Of a DNA stretch of 64,000 bases, positions 35,231 to 43,895 are shown piece by piece. The translations under genes and the position numbers were made by a program. The stretch covers positions 62,001 to 126,000 of the forward strand of contig NZ_JACHEN010000012.1 of the NCBI RefSeq assembly GCF_014205875.1, in the 5' to 3' direction. A model generated the notes under the pieces. The model had not been told where the DNA came from, searched no databases, and was given only the letters and a program-made list of their open reading frames with translations. Source of the DNA: Anaerosolibacter carboniphilus. GTDB taxonomy: Bacteria; Bacillota; Clostridia; Peptostreptococcales; Thermotaleaceae. Position 1 is the first letter of the stretch. Every line of letters begins with the position of its first letter.

Positions 35231-35337
35231 CATATAGAATCTGCTAAATGATAATACTTTGCTTATTCCATTTGTTCATGATAAAATTTGAAAGGATAAC
35301 AACTACCCGTATATAGCAGAGAAAGGAGCCTTTAACC

Positions 35338-36285
35338 ATGACAATCGGCAGTTTTCTAGAGCTAGTAGAGATCCAAACAAAGGTAGCCAGCATCATTCCC
35401 TTCTTATTAGGCACATGCTATGCGGTATATCGGTTTGATGCTTTCAACCTGAAGAATTTCCTGCTTATGTTTGTGTCGTTATTTTGTATAGATATGGCTA
35501 CAACGGCCATCAATAATTATCAGGATTTTAAAAGAGCAAATAAGAAACATGGTTACGGCTATGAAAGTCATAATGCCATGGTAAGTCATAATCTTAAAGA
35601 ATCTACAGCGCTAGCTATGATCTTTATGCTTTTGGCTATAGCCATTCTATTCGGAATCTTATTATTTTTGAATACAAACATCCTGGTCTTGGTTTTAGGG
35701 GTATTATCTTTTGGGATCGGTGTGCTCTATTCCTTTGGCCCTATTCCTATATCTCGTACACCCTTTGGAGAGATTTTTTCCGGTGGATTCATGGGCTTTA
35801 TCATTCCTTTTATAGCAATCTATATACATGTATATGATCAAAATGTGGTGAACATTGCCATGAAAGGTGGGATGATCAATCTAGATATCAACATACTGGA
35901 AATCCTATTTATTGCTCTCATATCTCTGCCATCAACGGTTGGAATATCAAATATCATGCTTGCCAATAATATATGTGATATTGAAGATGATCTGGAAAAC
36001 AAAAGGTACACCCTCCCTGTTTTTATTGGAAAAGGCCCTGCGTTAAAAGTTTTTAAGTCATTATACTATATAGGATATATTGCATTGGTCATACTATTGA
36101 TCATAGGGGTGGTACCGTGGGTTTCTGTGATAACATTGGCTACCTTCGTCCTTGTGAACAAGCATATAAGTACTTTTTATGAAAAGCAAAACAAAAAGGA
36201 CACTTTTATCGTTGCAGTCAAGAATTTCGTGGTGGTAAACATGACCTTTGTGGTTACGCTTGTTGTGGCTTTGATCATGAAATAA
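35338..36285 (+). CDS. UbiA-family prenyltransferase (MenA-like)
   Basis: A 315-residue membrane protein with about eight or nine spans. The two Asp-rich catalytic motifs of the UbiA superfamily are visible: NNYQDFKRA (residues 59-67, NxxxD) and NNICDIEDDLENKR near residue 210. MenA attaches a polyprenyl chain to dihydroxynaphthoate, but other UbiA members use other aromatics, and no menaquinone gene lies nearby. Its gene has GAAAGGAGCC before the ATG. It is monocistronic or forms a pair with the next gene, 54 bases away. Confidence 0.85.
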   Translation: MTIGSFLELVEIQTKVASIIPFLLGTCYAVYRFDAFNLKNFLLMFVSLFCIDMATTAINNYQDFKRANKKHGYGYESHNAMVSHNLKESTALAMIFMLLAIAILFGILLFLNTNILVLVLGVLSFGIGVLYSFGPIPISRTPFGEIFSGGFMGFIIPFIAIYIHVYDQNVVNIAMKGGMINLDINILEILFIALISLPSTVGISNIMLANNICDIEDDLENKRYTLPVFIGKGPALKVFKSLYYIGYIALVILLIIGVVPWVSVITLATFVLVNKHISTFYEKQNKKDTFIVAVKNFVVVNMTFVVTLVVALIMK

Positions 36286-36339
36286 AAAGAATACACAAAG
36301 TTTTATAAAAATCTCAAAGGGAAGTGAGGAGATTATAGG

Positions 36340-36798
36340 ATGAAACAGAGATTTACTGCTGAGATTCAGAAACATGAGGATATCGATGGTGCTTATGTGG
36401 AAATACCCTTTGACGTGGAAGCCATATTCGGGGCGAAGCGTGTCAAGGTTAAAGCTAGCTTTGATGGTGCAGCCTATAGAGGCTCTATTGTGAGAATGGG
36501 CGGCTGCTATATGCTTGGACTGACCAAGCAGTTAAGAAAGTCAATTGGCAAGAATCCTGGAGATATGGTCGAGGTCGCAGTTGAAAAAGACGAGGAAGAA
36601 CGAGTTATTGAATTACCAGATGATTTTAAACAAGTGCTTGAACAAAACCTTGATGGGAAGATTCATTTTGAGAAATTGTCCTATTCCCGAAGGAAAGAAT
36701 ATGTACAATGGATCACTGATGCAAAAAAAGCAGAAACGAGAGCTGCAAGAATAGAGAAGGCAATTGCAATGTTGAGGGAGGGTAAACCATTGAAATAA
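36340..36798 (+). CDS. DUF1905/YdeI-like protein
   Basis: A 152-residue cytoplasmic protein with a DUF1905 domain (residues about 1-90; VEIPFDVEAIFGAKRVKVKA and LTKQLRKSIGKNPGD) followed by the OmdA/YdeI bacteriocin-protection segment (LSYSRRKEYVQWITDAKKAE, then ARIEKAIAMLREGK). Such two-domain proteins are widespread and their biochemical role is unknown to me. GAAGTGAGGAG provides a ribosome site. Confidence 0.88.
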   Translation: MKQRFTAEIQKHEDIDGAYVEIPFDVEAIFGAKRVKVKASFDGAAYRGSIVRMGGCYMLGLTKQLRKSIGKNPGDMVEVAVEKDEEERVIELPDDFKQVLEQNLDGKIHFEKLSYSRRKEYVQWITDAKKAETRAARIEKAIAMLREGKPLK

Positions 36799-36830
36799 TG
36801 GGAATGTGAAAACATAGAATAGTAAATGAA

Positions 36831-36857
36831 TTGTAGAAAATGAGAAATAATTATAAT
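36831..36857 (+). promoter_or_regulatory. Candidate promoter of the mtnK operon
   Basis: TATAAT at 36852-36857 lies 48 bases before the mtnK ATG; TTGTAG at 36831-36836 is at a short 15-base spacing. No SAM riboswitch or other leader fits in the 106-base gap. Confidence 0.35.
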
Positions 36858-36904
36858 ACAATATATTTATGTTACGCTGGAGAAGAAAAGCTTGGGGGGA
36901 TATT

Positions 36905-38131
36905 ATGTCAAAGTTTACAATGGGTTATTTCACAATGAAAGAAGCTGATGTTCTTGATTATGCGACGACTGTGCTGGACTGCTTTGATTCTCATGCAGTA
37001 CTAAGCTGCAAGGAGATTGGAGATGGAAATCTAAATTATGTTTTTAGAGTCATGGATGAAAAAGCGGGCAAATCCATTATAATAAAACAAGCGGGACCCT
37101 GCGCCAGAATCTCTGATGAATTCAAGGTGTCACCAGATCGCAATCGTATTGAAAGTGAGATACTTCAACTTCAGCACCGGTTGGCAGAGGGATTTGTTCC
37201 AAGGGTTTTCAAATATGATCCAATAATGAATTGTTGCGTCATGGAGGATTTATCTGACCATGTAATTATGCGTAGAGCATTGATGGAACATAAAAAGTTT
37301 CCTTTTTTTGCAGATCATATCACCACTTTTATGACAAAAACACTATTGCTAACCTCTGACGTGATGATGGATCATAAGGCCAAGAAGGAGCTTGTAAAGA
37401 ACTTTACAAATCCTGAGTTATGTGAGATCACAGAGGATCTTGTCTATACAGAACCGTTTTTTGACTGCCCAAGAAATGATGTGTTTCCACCTACCAGAGG
37501 GTATGCAGAGAAAGAGCTCTGGTCAGATGAGGCTCTTCTTCTAGAAACTGCGAAACTTAAGTTCGAATTTATGACCAATGCCCAATCCCTGCTCCATGGA
37601 GACTTACATACGGGCTCGATATTTATCAAACCAGACTCTACAAAAGTGATTGATCCTGAATTTGCATTTTATGGACCAGCTGGATATGACGTAGGGAATG
37701 TGATTGCAAACTTGATCTTTGCCTATGAAAATGCAGAGGCGACTATTGAGGATCAACAAGAAAAAATTGACTATAAAGGATGGTTGGAGGAAACAATTAT
37801 CCAGGTGATGGATCTATTTGTTGACAAATTCAAAGAGTTGTGGAAAGAGCATACCACAGAGAGAACGGCGAAATATAAAGGGTTTGATGCCTACTATCTA
37901 AACAATATCATTCGAGATACTGCAGCGGTGGCAGGCTGCGAATTGTGCCGTAGAATCTTGGGGATTGCCCATGTGAAGGATATCACCGCCATCGAGGACT
38001 TAGAAAAAAGAGCCCGAGCGGAAAAAATTTGTCTCTCTGTAGGAAAGACTTTTATATTACAGCGTGAGAAACTAAAAAGCGGGAGAGATTTCATGAGCGT
38101 TGTGAAAGATTGGGAAGTAAAAATAAAGTAA
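36905..38131 (+). CDS. mtnK: S-methyl-5-thioribose kinase
   Basis: A 408-residue kinase of the aminoglycoside-phosphotransferase fold. IGDGNLNYVFRV near residue 35 is the nucleotide loop, LLHGDLHTGSIF holds the catalytic Asp and VIDPEFAFYGPAGYD the metal-binding Asp, all as in MtnK. It phosphorylates methylthioribose at O1; related enzymes also accept 5-deoxyribose. ATG 36905 follows GGGGGGA; an upstream in-frame ATG at 36869 has no ribosome site. It is the first gene of a five-gene operon with mtnA, two transketolase-like subunits and a RuBisCO-like protein. No mtnN is present in the window. Confidence 0.93.
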   Translation: MSKFTMGYFTMKEADVLDYATTVLDCFDSHAVLSCKEIGDGNLNYVFRVMDEKAGKSIIIKQAGPCARISDEFKVSPDRNRIESEILQLQHRLAEGFVPRVFKYDPIMNCCVMEDLSDHVIMRRALMEHKKFPFFADHITTFMTKTLLLTSDVMMDHKAKKELVKNFTNPELCEITEDLVYTEPFFDCPRNDVFPPTRGYAEKELWSDEALLLETAKLKFEFMTNAQSLLHGDLHTGSIFIKPDSTKVIDPEFAFYGPAGYDVGNVIANLIFAYENAEATIEDQQEKIDYKGWLEETIIQVMDLFVDKFKELWKEHTTERTAKYKGFDAYYLNNIIRDTAAVAGCELCRRILGIAHVKDITAIEDLEKRARAEKICLSVGKTFILQREKLKSGRDFMSVVKDWEVKIK

Positions 38132-38166
38132 ACGAGGAATTGTCGTTTCAATAGGAAGGTGTAGAA

Positions 38167-39243
38167 ATGGAAAAATTCATGGAGGTAGGTGCTACGGTCA
38201 TCCAGTCCGTAAGGCTGGATGAGGAAAAAGATGCATTGATTATTCTTGACCAAACGCTGCTGCCAAACGAGAAAAGATTCTTAGAGATTAAAAAAATGGA
38301 AGATTTGTGGGAAGCGATTCATTCTTTAAGGGTAAGGGGAGCACCAGCCATAGGGATTGCAGCGGGCTATGGTGCTTATCTAGGCATTAAGGATTCTGCT
38401 GCGACTACATTTGCGGATTTGTATGAAGAATTTAAAAAAGTGAGGGATTATTTAGGATCTTCAAGGCCTACGGCAGTGAATCTGTTTTGGGCCCTTGATC
38501 GCATGGAAGCACGATTAAAGGAGGAAGCAGACCAAAGTGTAGAAAGTATCAAGGATGCCTTGAAGAGCGAAGCTGAGAAAATTCGCATGGAAGATGAACA
38601 GGTCTGTGAAGCTATTGGGAATTATGCCCTTTCTCTCTTGGAACCTGGGTGGGGAATATTAACCCATTGCAATGCAGGTACCATCGCTACTGCAAAATAT
38701 GGAACTGCCCTTGCACCAATTTACCTAGGGCAGGCAGAGGGATATGATTTTAAGGTATATGCCGATGAAACGAGACCGTTGCTTCAAGGAGCTCGGCTTA
38801 CAGCCTGGGAACTGAAGGAAGCGGGTGTAGATGTAACGTTGATTTGTGACAATATGGCTTCCATTGTTATGAAGGAAGGACGCATACAAGCGGTATTGGT
38901 AGGTTGTGATCGGGTTGCAGCCAATGGTGATGCAGCCAACAAAATAGGAACCTCTGGTGTTGCCATCATGGCCAAGCACTATCAAATACCTTTTTATGTT
39001 TGCGCTCCCCTTTCTACCATAGATATGACTTGCAGTGCTGGAGAGAAGATCCATATTGAGCTGCGCAGCGAAGAGGAAATTACTTCAAAGTGGTATGAAA
39101 AGCCCATGGCGCCTGCTGGGGTAAAGGCCTATAATCCTTGCTTTGATGTAACAGACCATGAATTGATTACAGCCATTATTACGGAAAAAGGTATTGCTTA
39201 TCCACCATATCACGAAAGCTTATCCACCATGTTTAATAAATAG
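38167..39243 (+). CDS. mtnA: S-methyl-5-thioribose-1-phosphate isomerase
   Basis: A 358-residue isomerase of the eIF2B-like family. Catalytic Cys168 is in THCNAGTIAT and Asp248 in VGCDRVAANGD; LRVRGAPAIG near residue 55 and NKIGTSGVAIMAKHY near the C-terminus are further family marks. It converts methylthioribose-1-phosphate to methylthioribulose-1-phosphate, and probably 5-deoxyribose-1-phosphate likewise. AATAGGAAGGTG precedes the ATG. It ends 11 bases before the transketolase-like gene, tightly coupled. Confidence 0.95.
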   Translation: MEKFMEVGATVIQSVRLDEEKDALIILDQTLLPNEKRFLEIKKMEDLWEAIHSLRVRGAPAIGIAAGYGAYLGIKDSAATTFADLYEEFKKVRDYLGSSRPTAVNLFWALDRMEARLKEEADQSVESIKDALKSEAEKIRMEDEQVCEAIGNYALSLLEPGWGILTHCNAGTIATAKYGTALAPIYLGQAEGYDFKVYADETRPLLQGARLTAWELKEAGVDVTLICDNMASIVMKEGRIQAVLVGCDRVAANGDAANKIGTSGVAIMAKHYQIPFYVCAPLSTIDMTCSAGEKIHIELRSEEEITSKWYEKPMAPAGVKAYNPCFDVTDHELITAIITEKGIAYPPYHESLSTMFNK

Positions 39244-39254
39244 GAGTGAAATCA

Positions 39255-40208
39255 ATGGTAAAAAACAAAACAGATGAAAGAACGATGCTGTGGCAGCAAA
39301 AGATTTATCAAGCTGCGGAGGGAATACGACATCGGGTAATGGAACATACGATAAAAAACAATGGTGGTTATCTCAGTCAAGCCTGTTCAGCAGCAGAGAT
39401 ATTTGCGACCCTATATTTAAATGTTTTAAATATGGAGATGCCTGAAAAACCACTGATGCCAGGGTCTTTTTTAGGTGTGCCGGGTGCTGATAATCCAAAC
39501 CATCTTACAGGGACCTCATTCCACGGTGTCAAGGCACCAGAATACGATAGATTCTTTCTATCACCTACCCATTATTCATTGGTGTTATACGCTGCCCTTA
39601 TTGAAGCAGGGCGCATGGCAGCTGGTGGGTTAGCTGAGTTCAATAAAGACGGAAGTGTTGTAGAGATGATTGGTGCAGATCATTCTCCAGGAATGGAAAT
39701 CATGACAGGTTCATTGGGTCAAGGTATCAGCCAAGCTGCAGGAATTGCAATGGGCAGGAAACTAAAAAAGGAAGCGGGCAGAGTTGTCGTGTTTCTGTCG
39801 GATGGAGAATGCCAGTCGGGTCAATTCTGGGAAGCGGTGCAAGCCATGTCTTACCATAAACTGGACAATATGCTGGCCTATGTGGATATTAACGGATATC
39901 AATGTGATGGAAAAACCGCAACTGTTATGAATATTGAACCCTTTGATAAACGATTGGAATCCTTTGGAGTCAGAGTGTTTAGAATCGATGGACATGATGT
40001 GGAGGCACTGGCGGCATTAGGTAAACTCAAACCCGATGGAAGACCTACCTTTATACTCTGCGATACAGACCCATGCAGAGGTGTGGATATACTAAAAAAT
40101 AGAATTCCTAAACTCCACTATGTGCGATTTAATAATGAAGAAGAGCGAAATTTGTATAGGACAGTCTTTCAGGAAATGGTCGATATTACAAGGAGAGGGG
40201 GTAAATAG
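39255..40208 (+). CDS. Transketolase-like N-terminal subunit (ThDP-binding half)
   Basis: A 317-residue protein matching the N-terminal half of split transketolases. It has GSLGQGISQAAGIAMGRKL and the ThDP diphosphate/metal motif SDGECQSGQFWEA ending in YVDING, with Ser in place of the first Gly of GDG. ATG 39255 (AGGAG 8 bases upstream) is chosen over GTG 39246. It is one base from the C-terminal subunit gene and sits between mtnA and a RuBisCO-like gene. It should form an alpha2beta2 enzyme with the next protein. A dedicated transketolase in thiosugar salvage would be new to me; a pentose-phosphate role is the alternative. Confidence 0.9.
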   Translation: MVKNKTDERTMLWQQKIYQAAEGIRHRVMEHTIKNNGGYLSQACSAAEIFATLYLNVLNMEMPEKPLMPGSFLGVPGADNPNHLTGTSFHGVKAPEYDRFFLSPTHYSLVLYAALIEAGRMAAGGLAEFNKDGSVVEMIGADHSPGMEIMTGSLGQGISQAAGIAMGRKLKKEAGRVVVFLSDGECQSGQFWEAVQAMSYHKLDNMLAYVDINGYQCDGKTATVMNIEPFDKRLESFGVRVFRIDGHDVEALAALGKLKPDGRPTFILCDTDPCRGVDILKNRIPKLHYVRFNNEEERNLYRTVFQEMVDITRRGGK

Positions 40209-40209
40209 A

Positions 40210-41217
40210 ATGGAGATATTATCTAAGGTTCACGCAAAAAACCTGATAAAATGGGCAGCAGATAAGCCGGAGGTTTTAGTGCTTTCAGCGGATTTGACTA
40301 GTTCCACAGAGGTTGATGGATTCAGAGACACCTATCCCCAACGTTTTTTTTCCATGGGGATTGCTGAACAGAATATGATGAGCTTTGCAGGGGGACTTGC
40401 CAGGGAAGGATATAAACCTTTTATTCATACCTTTGCAGTTTTCATTTATAGAAGGGCATATGACCAGATTGCCATGTCTATTGCCTACCCTAACCTACCC
40501 GTGGTAATGTTCGGGTTTTTACCTGGCATTATGACACCTGGAGGAGCAACCCATCAAGCAATAGAGGATATCTCGGTTATGAGATCTTTGCCCAATATGA
40601 CCATCCTTGAGTGTGGAGATGCAACGGATGTGGAATCGGTATTAGATGTGGCCAATGGTGTGGATGGTCCTGTTTATATTAGAATGCTCCGGGGAGAAAT
40701 TCCTCGCCTGTTCCCTGCATCAGAACCTATGGAACTTGGTAAATCAAGACTTGTCAGTGAAGGTAGCGATATTGTTCTCCTAACCAGCGGCATCTGTACA
40801 GAAGAAGCGTTAAGAGCTTCTAAAGTATTGAAATCTAGGGGAATATCTATCCATCATCGACATATCACAACCTTAAAGCCATTCAATGACAAGGCTGTAA
40901 TGGACGCCATCTCTGCATCAAAGTATGGCGTCATTACCATGGAGAACCATTCTATCGTAGGTGGTCTTGGAACGATCGTTGCTGAGAAAATGGCTGAAGC
41001 AGGATTGGGTAAGAAATTGACTAGGATAGGGATCAAGGATACCTTTGTTCATGGAGCTAGCAAACAGTATCTGATGAAGGAATATGGGCTGGACGCAATG
41101 GCTTTGATAAATCAAATTGAAAAAATGGTCGGTCAAGATCTAAACATAAAAGAAGATGAGCTAACGGAAGCCTTTATTGTAGAGGTTCATAGTAAGGCAA
41201 AGGCAGAGGCTCTATAA
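40210..41217 (+). CDS. Transketolase-like C-terminal subunit (Pyr and C domains)
   Basis: A 335-residue protein with the transketolase pyrimidine-binding domain (RFFSMGIAEQNMMSFAGGLA, containing the cofactor-activating Glu) and the C-terminal domain (LLTSGICTEEALRASKVLKS). GGAGAGGGGG precedes ATG 40210; the frame is open upstream to 40120 but that overlaps the partner gene. Together with the preceding subunit it makes one ThDP enzyme. The region GGATHQAIEDISVMRSLPNM is conserved in transketolases and DXP synthases. It is followed 24 bases later by the RuBisCO-like gene. Confidence 0.9.
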   Translation: MEILSKVHAKNLIKWAADKPEVLVLSADLTSSTEVDGFRDTYPQRFFSMGIAEQNMMSFAGGLAREGYKPFIHTFAVFIYRRAYDQIAMSIAYPNLPVVMFGFLPGIMTPGGATHQAIEDISVMRSLPNMTILECGDATDVESVLDVANGVDGPVYIRMLRGEIPRLFPASEPMELGKSRLVSEGSDIVLLTSGICTEEALRASKVLKSRGISIHHRHITTLKPFNDKAVMDAISASKYGVITMENHSIVGGLGTIVAEKMAEAGLGKKLTRIGIKDTFVHGASKQYLMKEYGLDAMALINQIEKMVGQDLNIKEDELTEAFIVEVHSKAKAEAL

Positions 41218-41241
41218 TGAAAGATTGAAAGGAGTCTAGAC

Positions 41242-42399
41242 ATGTTTTTTTCTGGTGTTAGTAAATTAAACCTGCCTAGTGAGCGGTTTACAGTTATATA
41301 TAGAGTTTTAGGAAATGAAAAAGAAGCCTATGAAAAGGCCAAGGATATCTGTTTGGAACAAACAGTAGAGTTTCCAGAGGAGTTAGTTCCATCAGGAGTG
41401 ATTGCGGACCATATTGTGGGGCGAATAGAGTCATTTGCGTCATGGGACGACCATAGCTTTCATGTGGCCGTGAGTTATCATGTGGATTGTGCTGCCAAGG
41501 AATTGACCCAGCTATTGAATGTGGTTTTTGGAAATATTAGCATAAAACCTGGCATCAAGGTTATGAGTTTAGAGCTTCCAGATTCAATATTGTGTAATTT
41601 CAAAGGTCCACGATTTGGGACAGCAGGATTGAGAAAACTCTTAGGTGTAGAGCAAAGGCCGCTGCTCTTTACGGCATTGAAACCTATGGGACTTACCAAT
41701 GAAGAACTGGCGGAACTTGCCTATAAATTTGCCCTTGGTGGTATTGATATCATTAAAGATGACCACGGTCTCTCCAATCAATCGTTCTCTCCTTTTGAAG
41801 GACGAGTGAAACTATGTGCAGCGGCAGTGGATAGGGCCAATAAAGAGACGGGATATCGAAGTATTTATATGCCAAACATTACGGCTCCTCATCATGAAGT
41901 TCTTGATAGAGCAAGGCTTGCAAAAAAGCTGGGGGCAGGAGGTCTTTTGATTGCCCCTGGACTTACGGGATTAGATGCTATGAGGGAAGTGGCTGAGAAT
42001 GATGATATTGGACTACCTATCATGAGCCATCCGGCTTTTCAAGGAAGTTATGTCCTTGGAGACAGTGGACTTTCTCATCAAGTACTGTTTGGTCAAATAC
42101 CGCGATTGGCAGGAGCAGATGGCACCATATATCCTAACTTTGGCGGACGATTTTCCTTCAGTAAGGAAGAATGCCAAGCAATAGCAACGGCCAGTTTGAT
42201 TCCTATGGGTCATTTAAAATCTATTTTTCCATGTCCTGCTGGAGGAATGAGCCTCCAAAGCATTCCGGAGTCCCTTAAGGTATACGGTAATGATGTGATA
42301 TTTTTGGTAGGGGGAGGTTTATTTAGACAAGGTCCCGATATTATAGAGAATAGCAGATACTTTAAAAAGCTTGTGGAAGAAATAAGTAACAATAAGTAA
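41242..42399 (+). CDS. RuBisCO-like protein (form IV), probable thiosugar-phosphate enzyme
   Basis: A 385-residue member of the RuBisCO large-chain family. An N-terminal alpha/beta domain (about 15-110) precedes a TIM barrel. Lys147 in ALKPMG matches the catalytic RuBisCO lysine 175, but its KPK partner is Met. The metal motif reads KDDH (172-175) where true RuBisCO has KDDE, and the loop 6 lysine is absent (PNFGGRF). It cannot therefore be a CO2-fixing enzyme. Form IV proteins act on methylthioribulose-1-phosphate in other species, as MtnW enolase in Bacillus or as an isomerase in Rhodospirillum. Its position after mtnK and mtnA supports that substrate. It ends the operon. Confidence 0.9.
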   Translation: MFFSGVSKLNLPSERFTVIYRVLGNEKEAYEKAKDICLEQTVEFPEELVPSGVIADHIVGRIESFASWDDHSFHVAVSYHVDCAAKELTQLLNVVFGNISIKPGIKVMSLELPDSILCNFKGPRFGTAGLRKLLGVEQRPLLFTALKPMGLTNEELAELAYKFALGGIDIIKDDHGLSNQSFSPFEGRVKLCAAAVDRANKETGYRSIYMPNITAPHHEVLDRARLAKKLGAGGLLIAPGLTGLDAMREVAENDDIGLPIMSHPAFQGSYVLGDSGLSHQVLFGQIPRLAGADGTIYPNFGGRFSFSKEECQAIATASLIPMGHLKSIFPCPAGGMSLQSIPESLKVYGNDVIFLVGGGLFRQGPDIIENSRYFKKLVEEISNNK

Positions 42400-42409
42400 A
42401 GATTTCAAG

Positions 42410-42458
42410 ATCACACCCTTTTGTTGAGCGACTTGACACGAGCGGGTGTGATTTTTTA
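42410..42458 (+). terminator. Terminator of the mtnK-RLP operon
   Basis: ATCACACCC (42410-42418) pairs with GGGTGTGAT (42444-42452), followed by six T residues. Confidence 0.85.
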
Positions 42459-42654
42459 TCGATAGAAGGGCTTGTTAGAAGTCCAAATAAGACTTAAAAA
42501 TAAACTGGTTTTTGATTTGAGAAAAAATTGAATCAAAGAGACGAATATGATAGACTAAATTCTAACAAAGATATATGGACGAATACCTTTTTATGGTACA
42601 ATGAGAATATGATGAAATAGATATAAATTTAGTAGGCGAAAGAGGTATGTTTAC

Positions 42655-43359
42655 ATGTTTACACCAATAAAGAGCAAAAAAGTCTATCAGCATGTAATTG
42701 AGCAGATCCAGGTTATGGTTATGGATGGGACCTTGAAGAAGGGGGATAAATTACCTGCAGAGAGAGAATTAGCAGAGACTTTGGGTGTCAGCAGGACATC
42801 TATTCGTGAGGCCTTAAGAGTGCTAGAGATTATAGGCACCATTGAGAGTCGGCAAGGCGAGGGGAATTTTATTACTGCCAGTATGGAGAAAAGCCTCTTT
42901 GAGCCTTTATCTGTTATGTTTAAGATTCATCAAGGTACATCCTTGGATATCTTAGAACTTCGAATTATCATTGAAAATGAAGCAGCCAGAATTGCCGCCG
43001 AAAGAATTGAGAAAGAAGATGCGGAGATTTTGGACAGATTGATACAAGCCCTTGCAGAGGCGAAGGATGAAAATGAAAGCACCATCATAGACAAAGAAAT
43101 TCATTATAAGATTGCAGAAATCACGGGGAATTATCTTATTTTAAGTGTATTGAATGCTATCTCCACTTTAATGGAATCATTTATAAAGGAAGCTAGAATT
43201 AGAATTATCAACTGGAAAAAAGAAAGAAATTTATTACTTCAACAGCACCAAGAAATATGTGCATCTATTATTGCGAAAGACCCGGAACGAGCTTATCGAG
43301 CGATGGACGCCCATTTTCAAACCGTAATTGATAGTATGAAAAGTTTAGAGAGTGAATAA
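42655..43359 (+). CDS. GntR/FadR-family transcription regulator of lactate genes (LctA-like)
   Basis: A 234-residue regulator. The N-terminal winged helix shows KGDKLPAERELAETLGVSRTSIREALRVLE, and residues about 90-225 form an FCD ligand domain (DILELRIIIENEAARIAAERI). Relatives are LldR, PdhR and LctA, which sense lactate or pyruvate. AGAGGT is its ribosome site. It lies directly upstream of lactate locus 2 with its own terminator. Two perfect TNGTNNNACNA sites in the gap to etfB, and one near-match before locus 1, fit it as the shared regulator. Confidence 0.9.
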   Translation: MFTPIKSKKVYQHVIEQIQVMVMDGTLKKGDKLPAERELAETLGVSRTSIREALRVLEIIGTIESRQGEGNFITASMEKSLFEPLSVMFKIHQGTSLDILELRIIIENEAARIAAERIEKEDAEILDRLIQALAEAKDENESTIIDKEIHYKIAEITGNYLILSVLNAISTLMESFIKEARIRIINWKKERNLLLQQHQEICASIIAKDPERAYRAMDAHFQTVIDSMKSLESE

Positions 43360-43396
43360 CAAGAATCACCCAGTGAGAAGCTGGGTGATTCTTGTT
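43359..43396 (+). terminator. Terminator of the GntR gene
   Basis: A 15-bp stem (ACAAGAATCACCCAG at 43359-43373 with 43381-43395), beginning at the stop codon, and a T-rich tail. It isolates the regulator from lactate locus 2. Confidence 0.88.
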
Positions 43397-43568
43397 ATTT
43401 TTAAGACAAAAACAAAATGAATAAGCGATAAAAAAGTGTTTTTTTTTGTCAACAAATAAAAGCAATGAGGTAAACCAACGCTTGGAAAATTTCTACAAAA
43501 AAATAGGCTTGTTAATAAATAAATTATTGTAGAAAAATTATTAATATTGTGATATTTTTAATTTAAAG

Positions 43569-43579
43569 TGGTATTACCA
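43569..43579. promoter_or_regulatory. LldR/PdhR-type operator O1 before lactate locus 2
   Basis: TGGTATTACCA fits TNGTNNNACNA exactly and is a perfect palindrome around its centre. TTGTAG and TGATAT boxes lie just upstream (about 43528 and 43551), so binding here would block a promoter. It lies in the 500-base gap 43396-43895, which also has a small AAGTGCT/AGCACTT hairpin at 43821-43838. Confidence 0.7.
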
Positions 43580-43853
43580 TAGTACCATTCCGTGTAAAAA
43601 TCAGGTAAGGTTTAAATGTGTATTCATGATATGAAATAAGGGCATGTAATAGTGAATAAATGCACATTAAATTTTGGTCAAGAGGAAAGCGTTGTCAAAC
43701 AAATAGAGAATCCTGGCAATTGCTAGGAAGGCGTCGCATAAAGGAGAAAAGAGCTTGTTGATTTGCTAGGAAATCTATACTCAAGGGTTTCCATAGAGAT
43801 TAAACCTTATCATCCATTTCAAGTGCTGAAAAGCACTTCTAAAAAATGTTAAC

Positions 43854-43864
43854 TGGTAAGACCA
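43854..43864. promoter_or_regulatory. LldR/PdhR-type operator O2 before lactate locus 2
   Basis: TGGTAAGACCA fits TNGTNNNACNA exactly, 31 bases before the etfB ATG and 285 bp from O1. Such a pair could support looping or roadblock repression. Confidence 0.7.
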
Positions 43865-43895
43865 TAATACCACAAATAAAAAAGGAGGCTATTCA

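Noticed and set aside
36799..36904. SAM riboswitch upstream of mtnK
   Set aside because: The gap is too short and lacks S-box core motifs, unlike Bacillus mtnK.
43696..43800. Third copy of the dispersed repeat
   Set aside because: Only short GCTAGGAA-like blocks match, in mixed orientation; not enough to call.
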